Positions 8,899 to 18,466 are shown, numbered from the stretch's first letter. The stretch: 64,000 bases of DNA from Gelidibacter japonicus (GCF_010725055.1 NZ_BJKB01000004.1:124001-188000); one strand, 5' to 3'. The notes: a model not told the origin generated them from the letters alone. Translations and numbers: made by a program.

Positions 8899-9954
8899 TT
8901 AAATATCGTCATAATCGATTTTGATATGTGGTGTGAGTGGATGTGCCTGACAGGTTAAAATTAAGCCTTCGGCCACTTCACCATCAGTCAAGATGTTATT
9001 TTGGCGCATTTTCGCTTCACCTTCAATGACACGTGCCAAACAACTACTGCAAATACCGCCTTGGCATGAATATGGTGCGTCTAAATCGTTATCAAGAGCG
9101 GCTTCAAGGATGGTCTGTTTTTGTGACATTTCAAATGTTGTCGTGTCATCGTCCAGAACTATGGAAATTTTGGTCTGTCCATCAGGAAGGGTCACAGTAT
9201 CTCTTTCCGTAGGTTTTGCAGCTTTAAAAAGCTCAAAAAAGACACGATCTTTCGGTATGTCATGTTCAGCAAGGACATCCTTTACAGTATGGATCATCGC
9301 TTCAGGGCCACATAGATAAAAAGCATCAATACTCAAGTCTTTATGTTTGTGCTTCAAGATAAGGTTGACCGTACTTTTTTCGATGCGTCCAAAAATAGAA
9401 TCATCCTCTTGGGCTTGACTAAAAACGAACTGGATGGCCAAACGATCACTGTATTGACGTTGCAGTTCCAATAGTTCGCTTAAAAACATAGTATCATCCG
9501 TAGTCTTATTGCCATATACCAAAACCACATTACTCAAAACTTCCTCTTCAAGAGCACATTTAACAATACTTAAAATAGGGGTAATACCGCTTCCTGCTGC
9601 AAAGGCTGCAATGTGTTTGGTTTTGGAGTCATTGGGTTCAAAAATAAAATGGCCTCTTGGTGGAGCGACTTCCAGCTGATCTCCAACTTTCAACTGCTTA
9701 TTGACGAATGCAGAAAAAGTGCCACCTTTAACTTCTTTAACCGCAACTTTTAAAACGCCGCTTTTGGGCGAAGAGCATAAGGAATAATCACGTCTTATTT
9801 CTGTGCCATTAATGTTCGCTTTTATGGTAATATATTGGCCTGCTTTGAATTTGTAAGCTTCTTTTAGGTCTTGAGGTACTTCAAAGGTGATGGTTACCGA
9901 TTTGGAAGTGACCCTTTCAATATTTTTTATGGTTAGGGTGTGAAAATGTGACAT
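8899..9954 (-). CDS. 2Fe-2S ferredoxin:NAD(P)H oxidoreductase (PaaE/Hmp-like)
   Basis: A 351-residue electron-transfer protein with three domains in order: an FAD-binding barrel (RRDYSLCSSP near residue 53), an NAD(P)-binding domain (FAAGSGITPILSIV near 120; LCGPEAMI near 220), and a C-terminal plant-type ferredoxin domain whose cysteines are spaced as CQGGICSSC plus a later LTCQAH. It resembles PaaE, the reductase of phenylacetyl-CoA epoxidase, but no paa genes are nearby, so it may serve another oxygenase or desaturase. I chose the ATG at 9954 over a TTG six codons upstream because a -7-like TACTTTTG (minus strand) overlaps that TTG at 9970-9977. Confidence 0.88.
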   Translation of the reverse strand: MSHFHTLTIKNIERVTSKSVTITFEVPQDLKEAYKFKAGQYITIKANINGTEIRRDYSLCSSPKSGVLKVAVKEVKGGTFSAFVNKQLKVGDQLEVAPPRGHFIFEPNDSKTKHIAAFAAGSGITPILSIVKCALEEEVLSNVVLVYGNKTTDDTMFLSELLELQRQYSDRLAIQFVFSQAQEDDSIFGRIEKSTVNLILKHKHKDLSIDAFYLCGPEAMIHTVKDVLAEHDIPKDRVFFELFKAAKPTERDTVTLPDGQTKISIVLDDDTTTFEMSQKQTILEAALDNDLDAPYSCQGGICSSCLARVIEGEAKMRQNNILTDGEVAEGLILTCQAHPLTPHIKIDYDDI

Positions 9955-10135
9955 ATCATAAATTTTCCTCAAAAGTAACGAAAGCTTATAATAAATGCCA
10001 CCTCTCTAACAAAATAATAAGAGATGTGGAGTGGGTTTGGAGATAAATATTTTCGGATTTTTTTTTCTTTTTTTAATTTGTTTGTAACAAATAGTGCTTT
10101 AATATTACCAATGTTTAAATCGCAACTAGAACAGT

Positions 10136-11608
10136 ATGATTAAATATTTTATTAGTCTGGAGTGGAAATCCTTTATAAGATCAGCTTCTTTTAAGACCAA
10201 TCTCTTCCTAAAAATAATGATGGTTTTTGGCGCTCTATGGATGATTGCCTCATTTTTACTCTTAGGCTTTGGGGTTTATTTCATCATTGAGGAGCAATTT
10301 AAAATGGAACCTTTCCAAGTAGTCAACCAGGCACTGATCTATTATATGGGAATTGACTTGGTGTTTCGGTATTTTCTTCAAAAAATGCCTGTGATGAACA
10401 TCAAGCCCCTGATGTATCTTCCTATTAAAAGAAAGGCGATTGTCAATTTTGCAATTGGCAAGACAATGATTTCGTTTTTCAATATTCTGCATGCGTTTTT
10501 CTTTATTCCTTTTTCGATTGTCTTAATTATGGAAGGTTTTCCTGTTCTACAGGTGTTGGCTTGGAGTTTTGCAATTTTGGGGTGGATTTATTGCAATAAT
10601 TTCATCAATATCTTTGTCAATAATAAAGATGTGGTTTTTTACGCAGTAATTGGTTCAATTGTAGCGATGATCGGGCTACAGTATTACGGCATTTTTGACA
10701 TCACCCAATTTACCTATCCTATTTTTAACTCCTTTTACGCAATTCCCTACTTGGCTTTTATTCCAGTAGTATTGGCAGTGGTGTTTTATAGGATGGCCTT
10801 TACTTTTTTTAAAAACAACCTGTATTTGGACGCTGGACTTTCCATAAAGCATGACATTGCAGAAACTCAGGATTATACATGGTTGAATCGTTTTGGAAGC
10901 ATGTCCACGTTCCTTAAAAATGACATTAAACTGTTAAGACGCAATAAGCGCTCAAAAACGACCTTGCTCATAAGTGTGCTGTTTATATTTTATGGACTGC
11001 TCTTTTTTACTGGCTCTGTTGAGGCCTATGAAGGTCCCTTCTGGAGAGTCTTTGCTGGGATTTTTATATCTGGTGGGTTCTTATTTACTTTTGGACAATT
11101 TGTACCAAGTTGGGACAGTGCTTATTACCCTTTGATGATGAGTCAGAACATTCGCTATAAAGAGTATATCGCTTCAAAATGGTATTTAATGGTCATTGCC
11201 ACCATAGTCTCAACGGTCATTTCAGTTTTTTATCTGTACTGGGGATGGCAAGCTTATGCCGCGGTTGTGGTTGGAGCCATTTACAATATAGGTGTCAATA
11301 GCCATTTGGTATTATGGGGCGGTGCGTATATCAAAACCCCGATAGATCTGACCACAAGTAAAAAAGCCTTTGGAGATAAACAGGCCTTTAATGCGAAGAC
11401 CTTATTGTTGACCATTCCTAAATTGTTATTGCCGATGGCCATTTATGCGGTTGGACACTTTACGCTTGGAGAAGCTTTCGGTTTTGCTTTGGTGGCCATT
11501 GCTGGATTAGCCGGATTTTTATTCAAGAATAAAGTATTCAACATTATAGAAAAGGTCTATAAATCGGAAAAATACAAAACATTAGCCGCTTACAAACAAA
11601 ACAACTAA
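10136..11608 (+). CDS. DUF5687 family ABC transporter permease
   Basis: A 490-residue inner-membrane protein with roughly 11-12 hydrophobic helices and a cytosolic stretch rich in Arg/Lys (LLRRNKRSKTT near residue 265). It matches the flavobacterial DUF5687 family, which is always paired with an ABC ATPase. Here the ATPase gene begins 2 nt after the stop, so the two form an exporter operon. The substrate is unknown. The arrangement (large permease plus a single short ATPase) resembles ABC-2 type exporters of lipids, polysaccharides or antibiotics. Confidence 0.82.
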   Translation: MIKYFISLEWKSFIRSASFKTNLFLKIMMVFGALWMIASFLLLGFGVYFIIEEQFKMEPFQVVNQALIYYMGIDLVFRYFLQKMPVMNIKPLMYLPIKRKAIVNFAIGKTMISFFNILHAFFFIPFSIVLIMEGFPVLQVLAWSFAILGWIYCNNFINIFVNNKDVVFYAVIGSIVAMIGLQYYGIFDITQFTYPIFNSFYAIPYLAFIPVVLAVVFYRMAFTFFKNNLYLDAGLSIKHDIAETQDYTWLNRFGSMSTFLKNDIKLLRRNKRSKTTLLISVLFIFYGLLFFTGSVEAYEGPFWRVFAGIFISGGFLFTFGQFVPSWDSAYYPLMMSQNIRYKEYIASKWYLMVIATIVSTVISVFYLYWGWQAYAAVVVGAIYNIGVNSHLVLWGGAYIKTPIDLTTSKKAFGDKQAFNAKTLLLTIPKLLLPMAIYAVGHFTLGEAFGFALVAIAGLAGFLFKNKVFNIIEKVYKSEKYKTLAAYKQNN

Positions 11609-11610
11609 TT

Positions 11611-12309
11611 ATGATAACAGTATCCAATCTATCAAAAACATATAATGCAGGCCCGGTTTTAAACATTGACAACCTCGACATTCCAAAAGGTCAGAGCTTT
11701 GGATTGGTAGGTAATAATGGCGCAGGGAAAACGACGTTTTTCAGCTTGCTTTTGGATCTGATCCAACCTACCACCGGATTTATTAAAAGCAAGGACATCC
11801 AAGTCAATGAAAGTGAAGATTGGAAGCCTTTTACTTCGGCCTATATTGACGAAACATTTTTAATTGGCTATTTAACTCCAGAAGAATATTTCTATTTTAT
11901 TGGAGAATTACGTGGTCAAAATAAAGCCGATGTAGATGCTTTATTAAATCAGTTTGAGGATTTTTTCCATGGTGAAATATTGAACCAAAAAAAATATCTG
12001 AGAGATTTGAGTAAGGGCAACCAGAAAAAGGTAGGCATTATAGCCGCCTTGATCGGAAATCCGGAAGTCATCATTCTTGATGAGCCTTTCGCAAATTTAG
12101 ACCCCACAACACAAATCCGATTAAAACAGATTATCAAAAATCTTGCAGGACAACAGGGTGTTACAGTATTGGTATCAAGTCATGACCTCATGCATGTTAC
12201 TGAGGTAAGCGACCGTATTGTCGTTCTGGAAAAAGGAGAAATCATTAAAGATTTGGCCACAAGTGCCGCGACGTTGAAAGAATTGGAAGCGCATTTTGCG
12301 GGGGAATAG
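11611..12309 (+). CDS. ABC transporter ATP-binding protein
   Basis: A 232-residue nucleotide-binding domain. Walker A is GNNGAGKTT near residue 34, the signature-like segment is LSKGNQKKVGI (LSGGQ replaced by LSKGN), Walker B is VIILDEPFANLD, and the switch histidine is in VSSHDLMH. The altered signature LSKGN is common in ABC-2 exporters. It is translated with the DUF5687 permease (2-nt spacing) and would power it from the cytosolic side. The gene is followed by a 405-nt non-coding gap with two copies of the 33-bp palindrome family. Confidence 0.93.
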   Translation: MITVSNLSKTYNAGPVLNIDNLDIPKGQSFGLVGNNGAGKTTFFSLLLDLIQPTTGFIKSKDIQVNESEDWKPFTSAYIDETFLIGYLTPEEYFYFIGELRGQNKADVDALLNQFEDFFHGEILNQKKYLRDLSKGNQKKVGIIAALIGNPEVIILDEPFANLDPTTQIRLKQIIKNLAGQQGVTVLVSSHDLMHVTEVSDRIVVLEKGEIIKDLATSAATLKELEAHFAGE

Positions 12310-12332
12310 CAGTGGTTGTCTTTGGACAAACA

Positions 12333-12365
12333 AGATCTCACAGGTTTCCAAAACCCCTGAGGTCT
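12333..12365. repeat. 33-bp palindrome family, degenerate copy
   Basis: The outer arms AGATCTCACAGGTTT and AACCCCTGAGGTCT keep the spacing of the family, but several pairs are lost. It begins about 24 nt after the ABC ATPase stop codon. Confidence 0.6.
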
Positions 12366-12518
12366 TATCAGCGTCACCTATACGCGAAATAGAACGCTGA
12401 CCTGCATTGTTATTCAGGCGGGTGACATCGTAAAAAACAGAACGTAGATGGCGTTGATTATAGTTGATATTGACTGATTTATTTGGCACGAAGAGTAAAA
12501 TTGGAATTTGGTGCTTTT

Positions 12519-12551
12519 AGACCTGAGAGGTTTTCAAAACCTGTCAGGTCT
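12519..12551. repeat. 33-bp palindrome family, copy 2
   Basis: Left arm AGACCTGAGAGGTTTT, right arm AAAACCTGTCAGGTCT. The two arms carry different sub-types (GAGAGG and TGTCAGG), so the hairpin has mismatches, unlike copies at 26866, 41161 and 41651. Confidence 0.85.
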
Positions 12552-12714
12552 CAACATAATATTCAGCCTTTGCGATTCCGCGACTCTGCGAGAAATACCT
12601 GAGAAGCACCCCAGCGACGCATATCGAAAACTCTACTAATTTTTCCACAATAAATCAAAAAGATGCTTATTTTTACGGCATTGCATAATATTTGCAGCTG
12701 TTTTTAGTTATCTT

Positions 12715-15300
12715 ATGAACCAAATACAACCAACGTTGCACAGTCTTTTTAAATCCATAATGGTTCTGTTTTTCGCGGCACTTATAGTCTCAAGCTGCTC
12801 GCGCAAGAAGGATACTTTCATTAACAGAAACTTTCATGCAATGGGCACAAAATATAACGTTCTCTACAATGGGAATATGGCCCTTGAAAACGGAAGGGAG
12901 GCCGTTGATGATGCTTTTACGGATAACTATTGGGAATTGCTTCCTGTAGAACGTATGGAAACCACAGATGATTTTATGCTGCCGGGCCAATCCAAAAACT
13001 CTGATTTTGAACGCGCCGAAGAAAAAGCCATCAAGGCCGTTCAGACCCATGGTATGAATATTAAAGGAAGAGAACGGAACCCTCAAATTGATGAAGCTTA
13101 TCTCTTGCTTGGAAAAGCACGTTATTTCGACCAACGTTTTATTCCTGCAGTGGAAGCCTTTAACTATATTCTTTACAAATACGCTGCCAGCGATAAAATT
13201 AACGAAGCTAAAATTTGGCGTGAAAAGACCAATATGCGTCTTGAAAACAATGAGCTGGCCATCAAAAACTTAAAACGCTTGCTGCGCTTGGAAAATTTAG
13301 AGGATCAGGATTTAGCTGATGCCACTGCTACTTTGGCGCAAGCCTATATTAATATTGAAGCTAAGGACAGCGCCTTGGCACAATTGGCCATTGCTGCCGC
13401 CCACACCAAGAAAAACAAGGAAAAGGCCCGTTACAACTATATCAGAGGTCAGCTTTATAATGAGTTTGGCTATAAAGACAGTGCCAATATGGCTTTTGAT
13501 AAGGTGATTGATTTGCACAGAAAAGTACCTCGAGCCTATTATATCAATGCACATTTGGCAAAAGCGGCCAACTTTGACCTTGAAACTGGCGATGTTTTGG
13601 CATTTCAGGACTATTTGACCGAGCTCGAAGAAAACCGTGAGAACAGACCCTTTTTGGACAAGATTTATTACCGTATTGCAGAATTCCATAAACAGGCCGA
13701 TCGGGATTCGTTGGCAGTGGTATACTACAATAAATCGTTGAGAGCGTCTTCAGGCGATAAGCACTTACGAGCTCTTGACTACGTTACATTGGGTGATATG
13801 AGCTTTGACAAATCAGAATATAAAACGGCTGGCGCTTATTATGACAGTACACTCACCAATATGGTGGTTGACTCCAAGCCTTACCGAACAATTAAGCGCA
13901 AAAGAGAGAATTTAGATGATGTTATTTATTATGAAAGTGTAGCTCAAGTAAACGATAGTATCTTGAATTTGGTGAATTTATCTGATGCCGATAGAGTTGC
14001 CGTTTTTGAAACCTATATCGAGAAATTGAAGGCGGAAGCTGAACTTTTAAAAGAGCAGGAAGAACTTGCCCAACGCAAGGCCAATGCAGGCATCATTGCT
14101 GCAGATAATGTGGCGAGCAACAGAGGTGTTGGAAATTTTGCAACCAGCGCCGCAAATCCACCGGGAGGGGCAAAATCCACCTTTTATTTTTATAATCCCA
14201 ATACTGTAGCCTACGGAAAAAATGAATTTCTAAAAATCTGGGGCGATCGATCCCTCCAGGACAATTGGCGACTTTCAAGTACACGAAGCAACGAACTTAC
14301 CGTTCAAACAAATGATCTAATAGTTGATGCTTCCGATGAAGAACGTTACGATCCGGAGTTTTATATTTCAAAAATTCCGTCAGATCAGAAAGTGATTGAT
14401 AGTATCATAAAAGATAGAAATTACGCCTATTATCAATTGGGGGTTATCTATAAGGAAAAGTTTCAGGAATACGGACTTGCCAAAGATAAACTCAAAACAT
14501 TAATGGCAAATGAGCCCGAAGATCGGCTGGTTTTGCCTACCAAATACAACTTATACAAACTATACGGTCGTTTGGATGAAACCAATGCTGCCGAACAGAT
14601 GAAGCGCGATATCATCACGAATTACCCAGATTCGAGGTATGCCGCCATCCTTCTAAATCCAAAATCTGAAATGTCCAAGGACGAGAACAGTCCGGAAAGT
14701 ATTTACGAGCGTACCTATGCCAGTTATGAGGCACAAAACTTTCAAGAGGTCATTGATCAGAGTGACAAGTACGTTCTTGAATTTGAAGGCGAACCCATTG
14801 TGCCTAAGTTTGAAATTTTAAAAGCATCGGCGATGGGACGTTTGCACGGATTTGAGGCGTATAAAGAGGGTGTCAATTATATTGCCTTGAATTATCCAAA
14901 TTCTGAAGAAGGCAAGCGGGCTCAGGATATCATGAAAAAGGTTATCCCTGCTTTAGCCGATAAGGAATTTAAAGCGGACTCCATAGGCTCTAAATTTAAT
15001 GTCCTGTATCAGTTTGATAACGCAAATGCTGAAGATGTGGACGCATTTATAAAGACCTTGAAGGATGAGGTCTCGCAAATTAGGTATTTCGATCTTAGCG
15101 TTTCCAAGGATATTTATAACAATAACACTACTTTTGTAGTGGTGCATGGCTTAAAAAGTATTAACGGCGCTAGAGGATTTGCCGATTTGCTTAGAGAGCG
15201 GAAAGCCAATATCACACGACCTTATATTGCCATTTCATCACCTAACTATGAAATTGTGCAAAGACATAAAAACCTCAAAGACTACCTAGAAAACCAATAA
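12715..15300 (+). CDS. sprE: Type IX secretion/gliding lipoprotein SprE (PorW)
   Basis: An 861-residue lipoprotein with a type II signal peptide (hydrophobic stretch then VSSCS, lipidated Cys near residue 28) and many tetratricopeptide repeats between about residues 125 and 390 and again from 580 to 740. The mature N-terminus (RNFHAMGTKYNVLYNGN) and overall layout match SprE/PorW, an outer-membrane-associated periplasmic lipoprotein needed for type IX secretion and gliding in Bacteroidota. It sits directly upstream of bactofilin and the ATP synthase genes, an order I know from other flavobacteria. It begins a same-strand run that continues to atpG. Confidence 0.88.
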   Translation: MNQIQPTLHSLFKSIMVLFFAALIVSSCSRKKDTFINRNFHAMGTKYNVLYNGNMALENGREAVDDAFTDNYWELLPVERMETTDDFMLPGQSKNSDFERAEEKAIKAVQTHGMNIKGRERNPQIDEAYLLLGKARYFDQRFIPAVEAFNYILYKYAASDKINEAKIWREKTNMRLENNELAIKNLKRLLRLENLEDQDLADATATLAQAYINIEAKDSALAQLAIAAAHTKKNKEKARYNYIRGQLYNEFGYKDSANMAFDKVIDLHRKVPRAYYINAHLAKAANFDLETGDVLAFQDYLTELEENRENRPFLDKIYYRIAEFHKQADRDSLAVVYYNKSLRASSGDKHLRALDYVTLGDMSFDKSEYKTAGAYYDSTLTNMVVDSKPYRTIKRKRENLDDVIYYESVAQVNDSILNLVNLSDADRVAVFETYIEKLKAEAELLKEQEELAQRKANAGIIAADNVASNRGVGNFATSAANPPGGAKSTFYFYNPNTVAYGKNEFLKIWGDRSLQDNWRLSSTRSNELTVQTNDLIVDASDEERYDPEFYISKIPSDQKVIDSIIKDRNYAYYQLGVIYKEKFQEYGLAKDKLKTLMANEPEDRLVLPTKYNLYKLYGRLDETNAAEQMKRDIITNYPDSRYAAILLNPKSEMSKDENSPESIYERTYASYEAQNFQEVIDQSDKYVLEFEGEPIVPKFEILKASAMGRLHGFEAYKEGVNYIALNYPNSEEGKRAQDIMKKVIPALADKEFKADSIGSKFNVLYQFDNANAEDVDAFIKTLKDEVSQIRYFDLSVSKDIYNNNTTFVVVHGLKSINGARGFADLLRERKANITRPYIAISSPNYEIVQRHKNLKDYLENQ

Positions 15301-15312
15301 ACCAACAGAATT

Positions 15313-15756
15313 ATGTTTACAGAAAAACCAAAAAAAGGAAAAACAACCTCAGAAGCGGTTAACCAACAAAACACTATTGCAAAAGGCACGACTATTACAG
15401 GAGATATCATTAGTGATGGTGATTTTCGAATTGAAGGCACCATACAGGGCAACGTTAAAACCCCAGGAAAAGTGGTGATTGGAAGAACTGGCATTATCAA
15501 CGGTACACTTAAGGGTGCCAATGCCGACATAGAAGGTAAATTTTCAGGCAAGCTTATCCTTTCAGATACTTTGTCGCTAAAAGCCTCCGCCATCGTTGAG
15601 GGCGAAGTGGAAGTGAGCAAGTTGGCCGTTGAACCTGGAGCTGCGTTTAATGCCACCTGTCTCATGAAAGGAACCCTTAAGGAACTTGGCAATACTAGCA
15701 ATCAAAAAGCACCACAACCCAATGCCAAACCAGCCGAAAAAGGACAACCCGCTTAA
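15313..15756 (+). CDS. Bactofilin (polymer-forming cytoskeletal protein)
   Basis: A 147-residue protein with the bactofilin core: repeated beta-strand units such as TTITGDIISDGDFRIEGTIQ and GTLKGANADIEGKFSG that stack into a right-handed beta-helix and polymerise without nucleotides. Disordered, Lys/Gln/Pro-rich tails flank the core (residues 1-20 and 120-147), also typical. Bactofilins scaffold cell-shape and envelope machines at the inner membrane. It lies 12 nt after sprE, and its 3' end overlaps the atpZ start by 35 nt, so translation of the two is probably linked. Confidence 0.92.
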   Translation: MFTEKPKKGKTTSEAVNQQNTIAKGTTITGDIISDGDFRIEGTIQGNVKTPGKVVIGRTGIINGTLKGANADIEGKFSGKLILSDTLSLKASAIVEGEVEVSKLAVEPGAAFNATCLMKGTLKELGNTSNQKAPQPNAKPAEKGQPA

Positions 15757-15955
15757 TAGCTACGCCAAATATTCAAGTATAGCCATACAAATGTTTGCTA
15801 TTATCGGGATTGGTAGCTTTATCGGTGTCAAGATTGACGACCATTATGGTAACGAAAATAATCTGTGGACCATTATTTTGTCTTTAACCTCCACTATTGT
15901 GGCGGTGGTTTTTGTAATAAGACGTATTATTGCAAATTCAAAAGACGAAAATTAA
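15722..15955 (+). CDS. AtpZ/AtpI family ATP synthase accessory protein
   Basis: A 77-residue protein with two transmembrane helices (about residues 18-37 and 47-66) and the motif SYAKYSSIAIQMFAIIGIGS that marks AtpZ/AtpI proteins, which help assemble the c-ring or supply Mg2+ to the F-type ATP synthase. I chose the ATG at 15722 rather than one 36 nt upstream because the extra residues are Lys/His-rich translation of the bactofilin tail in another frame. It overlaps bactofilin by 35 nt. The next gene encodes another small membrane protein before atpB. Confidence 0.8.
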   Translation: MPNQPKKDNPLNSYAKYSSIAIQMFAIIGIGSFIGVKIDDHYGNENNLWTIILSLTSTIVAVVFVIRRIIANSKDEN

Positions 15956-16026
15956 CTTCAATCAGCCGTTAAGCGAGCGGAAGATTGTAGTTAAATATAA
16001 TATCCAATAATTTTTTTCCTTATTTA

Positions 16027-16428
16027 ATGAATCCAACCTTTCTTAAAAGACAAGTTAATTTTTTACTTCTTATCACGGTTATGAGCTTGGTGCTCTATGG
16101 CATTCATAGTTATTTGCTGACTTATTTTGGAACAGATCTAAAACTGTTTTTCCCAGTCTGGCAGATTTATGTGTTCCATTTTTCAGTCACAACCTTGCTG
16201 TATACGGTAGTAAATTATAAATTTTCAACCGGTAAAACTGATATTTTCGTACTCTTTATGGGAAGTACATTCGTAAAAATGTTTCTTTCCATTTTGTTTC
16301 TTTTACCCATTATTCTATCGGATTTTGAGAAGAAACAACCCGACATTTTCAACTTTTTTATTCCTTATTTTATCTACTTGGCCTTTGAGGTTTATTCCAT
16401 CACAAAATTCCTTCAAAAACCCTCATAA
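16027..16428 (+). CDS. AtpI-like four-helix membrane protein (DUF6168-like)
   Basis: A 133-residue protein with four transmembrane helices (about residues 12-34, 44-62, 72-97 and 106-127). It lies between atpZ and atpB, the place occupied by atpI in other bacteria, and is of AtpI-like size. I recall the flavobacterial family as DUF6168 (name from memory). A chaperone role in ATP synthase assembly is inferred from position only. Confidence 0.72.
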   Translation: MNPTFLKRQVNFLLLITVMSLVLYGIHSYLLTYFGTDLKLFFPVWQIYVFHFSVTTLLYTVVNYKFSTGKTDIFVLFMGSTFVKMFLSILFLLPIILSDFEKKQPDIFNFFIPYFIYLAFEVYSITKFLQKPS

Positions 16429-16460
16429 CAACCTCGGGTTTAATATTGACAAAAAAGTGT

Positions 16461-16490
16461 TTGACATTTAACATAATGTACGTACATTTG
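16461..16490 (+). promoter_or_regulatory. Bacteroidota housekeeping promoter of the atpB operon
   Basis: TTG at 16461-16463, 19-nt spacer, TACATTTG at 16483-16490: an exact match to TTG-N(17-23)-TAnnTTTG. It lies 39 nt before the atpB start, so the core ATP synthase genes have their own promoter in addition to read-through from sprE-bactofilin-atpZ. Confidence 0.82.
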
Positions 16491-16528
16491 CACGGAATTT
16501 ACAGCAAGGTATTTTTAAGCTATTCATA

Positions 16529-17614
16529 ATGACATTAAACACTTTAAGGGCCGTATTGTTTTTGGTTTTTTCTTTAGCAATTGCCAATCCTGGTTTTGCC
16601 GTTCAAGAAAACGATAGTGAAGACAACGGGTTCAATGCCAAGGAAATGATTATGCATCACGTTAAGGATGCCCATGAGTTTCATATTGTAGAATGGAATA
16701 ATAAGCCCATAAGTATTCCGTTGCCAATCATCCTATATACGGATAACGGGCTGGTGACGTTTATGTCAAGTGAGTTTCACCACGACGATTCAGGGACGCA
16801 AATAGTTGAGAAGAACGGAGATCGCTTTGTGAAATACCATGAAAAGATTTACCAATTGAACGCTGGCGTGGATACTCTAACTTTTGATGAGGAGGACCAT
16901 CCTACAAACGCCGTCCTGCCTTTAGATTTCTCCATTACCCGAAACGTATTTATGATGTGGGTAACCATGCTGTTGTTGTTTATCATATTTATCACTTCGG
17001 CCCGTAAATATAAAAAGGCGAACAAATTCGTGCCAAGTGGCATTGCTTCCTTTATGGAGCCGCTTGTGATTTTTATCAGAGATGAGGTGGCCATTCCGAT
17101 GATTGGTGAAAACAAATACCGCAAGTTCATGCCATTTTTATTGAGCGTATTTTTCTTTATCTGGATCAACAATATCTTCGGATTGATACCTGTTTTAAAC
17201 GGTGCCAATGTGAGTGGTAATATTGCCTTTACATTGTCTTTGGCATTGTTTACATTTTTCATTACCATGTTCAGTGGTAACAAAAACTATTGGAAACATA
17301 TTTTTTGGATGCCTGGAGTTCCAGTGCCTATGAAAATATTCCTAGCGCCAATTGAGATCATTGGGATGTTTGTAAAGCCGTTCTCGTTGACAATTCGTTT
17401 ATTTGCGAACATTACGGCTGGGCATATCATCATCTTATCCTTGATGTCCCTAATCTTTATATTTAAGAGTGTATTTATTGCACCGGTATCTGTAGGGTTT
17501 TCATTGTTCATTTTAATCATAGAAATTGTAGTTACTGCAATTCAAGCATATATATTTACCGTGTTGTCCGCTCTCTATATCGGATCGGCAACAGCGGAAG
17601 AAGACAATCATTAA
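16529..17614 (+). CDS. atpB: F-type ATP synthase subunit a
   Basis: A 361-residue subunit a, longer than the E. coli protein because of an N-terminal signal peptide (cut near FAVQ) and a periplasmic extension of about 120 residues, a common trait in Bacteroidota. The membrane part has the conserved helix with the essential Arg (KPFSLTIRLFANITAGH near residue 285) and the half-channel residues in helices near the C-terminus. It conducts protons against the c-ring. It is the first core gene of the operon, preceded by a strong promoter match, and is followed 19 nt later by atpE. Confidence 0.96.
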   Translation: MTLNTLRAVLFLVFSLAIANPGFAVQENDSEDNGFNAKEMIMHHVKDAHEFHIVEWNNKPISIPLPIILYTDNGLVTFMSSEFHHDDSGTQIVEKNGDRFVKYHEKIYQLNAGVDTLTFDEEDHPTNAVLPLDFSITRNVFMMWVTMLLLFIIFITSARKYKKANKFVPSGIASFMEPLVIFIRDEVAIPMIGENKYRKFMPFLLSVFFFIWINNIFGLIPVLNGANVSGNIAFTLSLALFTFFITMFSGNKNYWKHIFWMPGVPVPMKIFLAPIEIIGMFVKPFSLTIRLFANITAGHIIILSLMSLIFIFKSVFIAPVSVGFSLFILIIEIVVTAIQAYIFTVLSALYIGSATAEEDNH

Positions 17615-17633
17615 TTAATTTAAATTTTATATT

Positions 17634-17840
17634 ATGACTATTACAGGAATTGCAGCAATCGGAGCTGGTATCGCAGTTATTGGAGCTGGAATGGGAATTG
17701 GAAAAATCGGTGAGTCAGCTATGAACGCTATGGCTCGTCAACCGGAAATCCAAGGAAAACTTCAGACTTCAGCGCTTATCTTAGCAGCTTTCGTAGAGGC
17801 AGTAGCACTTTTTGGTGTTGTTGCGTCGTTAATCGTTTAA
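17634..17840 (+). CDS. atpE: F-type ATP synthase subunit c
   Basis: A 68-residue hairpin protein of two transmembrane helices. Helix 1 has the glycine packing motif GAGMGIG (Gly17, 19, 21, 23) and the loop RQPE; helix 2 carries the ion-binding Glu55 (AAFVEAVALFG). The Gln and Ser/Thr that complete known Na+ sites are not seen (Ile22 and Ala56 at those places), so proton coupling is more likely. It is immediately downstream of atpB and 84 nt before atpF. Confidence 0.96.
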   Translation: MTITGIAAIGAGIAVIGAGMGIGKIGESAMNAMARQPEIQGKLQTSALILAAFVEAVALFGVVASLIV

Positions 17841-17924
17841 TTAGGATTACAAGATACAGAGGTAACGGTTGGTTGCCTCTGTATTTTAAAATTTAAATTA
17901 TTAAAACTAAAACCTATTTTATAG

Positions 17925-18419
17925 ATGGATTTAATTACACCAGGGTTAGGACTTGTTTTTTGGTCGATCATCACTTTTTTATTTCTTCTTATCGTGTTAA
18001 AAAAGTTTGCATGGAAGCCAATTTTAGGAGCAATAGATGAACGTGAAAATGGCATTAAAAATGCATTGGAAGCCGCTGATAAGGCGCGATTGGAGATGGA
18101 AAATCTTAAGGCAGATAACGAACGTATCCTTAATGAAGCACGTGCTGAGCGTGAAGCTATGTTGAAAGATGCACGTGAGATCAAAAATAAGATGGTCAGT
18201 GATGCCAAAGAAGAAGCCCAAGAACAGGCGACTAAAATGATCACTCAGGCTCAAGAAGCTATTGAGAACGAAAAAAGATCGGCTATGGCTGAGCTTAAAA
18301 ATCACGTGGCAAGTTTATCTATTGAGATTGCTGAAAAAGTGGTTCGTGAAGAGTTATCCAACAAAGGCAGACAATTGGAATTGGTCGAGTCCATGTTAGG
18401 TGATGCAAAATTGAATTAA
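17925..18419 (+). CDS. atpF: F-type ATP synthase subunit b
   Basis: A 164-residue protein: one N-terminal membrane helix (about residues 7-28), then a long charged, alanine-rich coiled coil that forms the peripheral stalk and ends near residue 160. The segment KKFAWKPILGAIDERENGI is the usual b-subunit junction. Only one b gene is visible, so the stalk is a homodimer. The 47-nt gap to atpH contains a GC-rich hairpin placed where a ribosome would land. Confidence 0.95.
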   Translation: MDLITPGLGLVFWSIITFLFLLIVLKKFAWKPILGAIDERENGIKNALEAADKARLEMENLKADNERILNEARAEREAMLKDAREIKNKMVSDAKEEAQEQATKMITQAQEAIENEKRSAMAELKNHVASLSIEIAEKVVREELSNKGRQLELVESMLGDAKLN

Positions 18420-18444
18420 GAGATTAAGTATAATTAAATAAGAT

Positions 18445-18460
18445 CCCTGCCTTCGCAGGG
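18445..18460. repeat. CCTGC-type hairpin abutting atpH start
   Basis: Perfect stem CCCTGC / GCAGGG with tetraloop CTTC. It ends 6 nt before the atpH ATG (18467), inside the essential atp operon, where the ribosome-binding region should be. The same motif lies in this position before three other genes of the window. Confidence 0.9.
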
Positions 18461-18466
18461 AGTAAT

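Larger units (their letters stand above)
12310..12714. other. Intergenic region with two palindromes, upstream of sprE
   Basis: No coding sequence is supported. It holds a degenerate (12333-12365) and a good (12519-12551) copy of the 33-bp palindrome. The sprE promoter is expected in its last 100 nt, where only an imperfect -7 element (TAATATTTG) is visible. Small open frames across this gap have no codon bias or recognisable similarity. Confidence 0.6.
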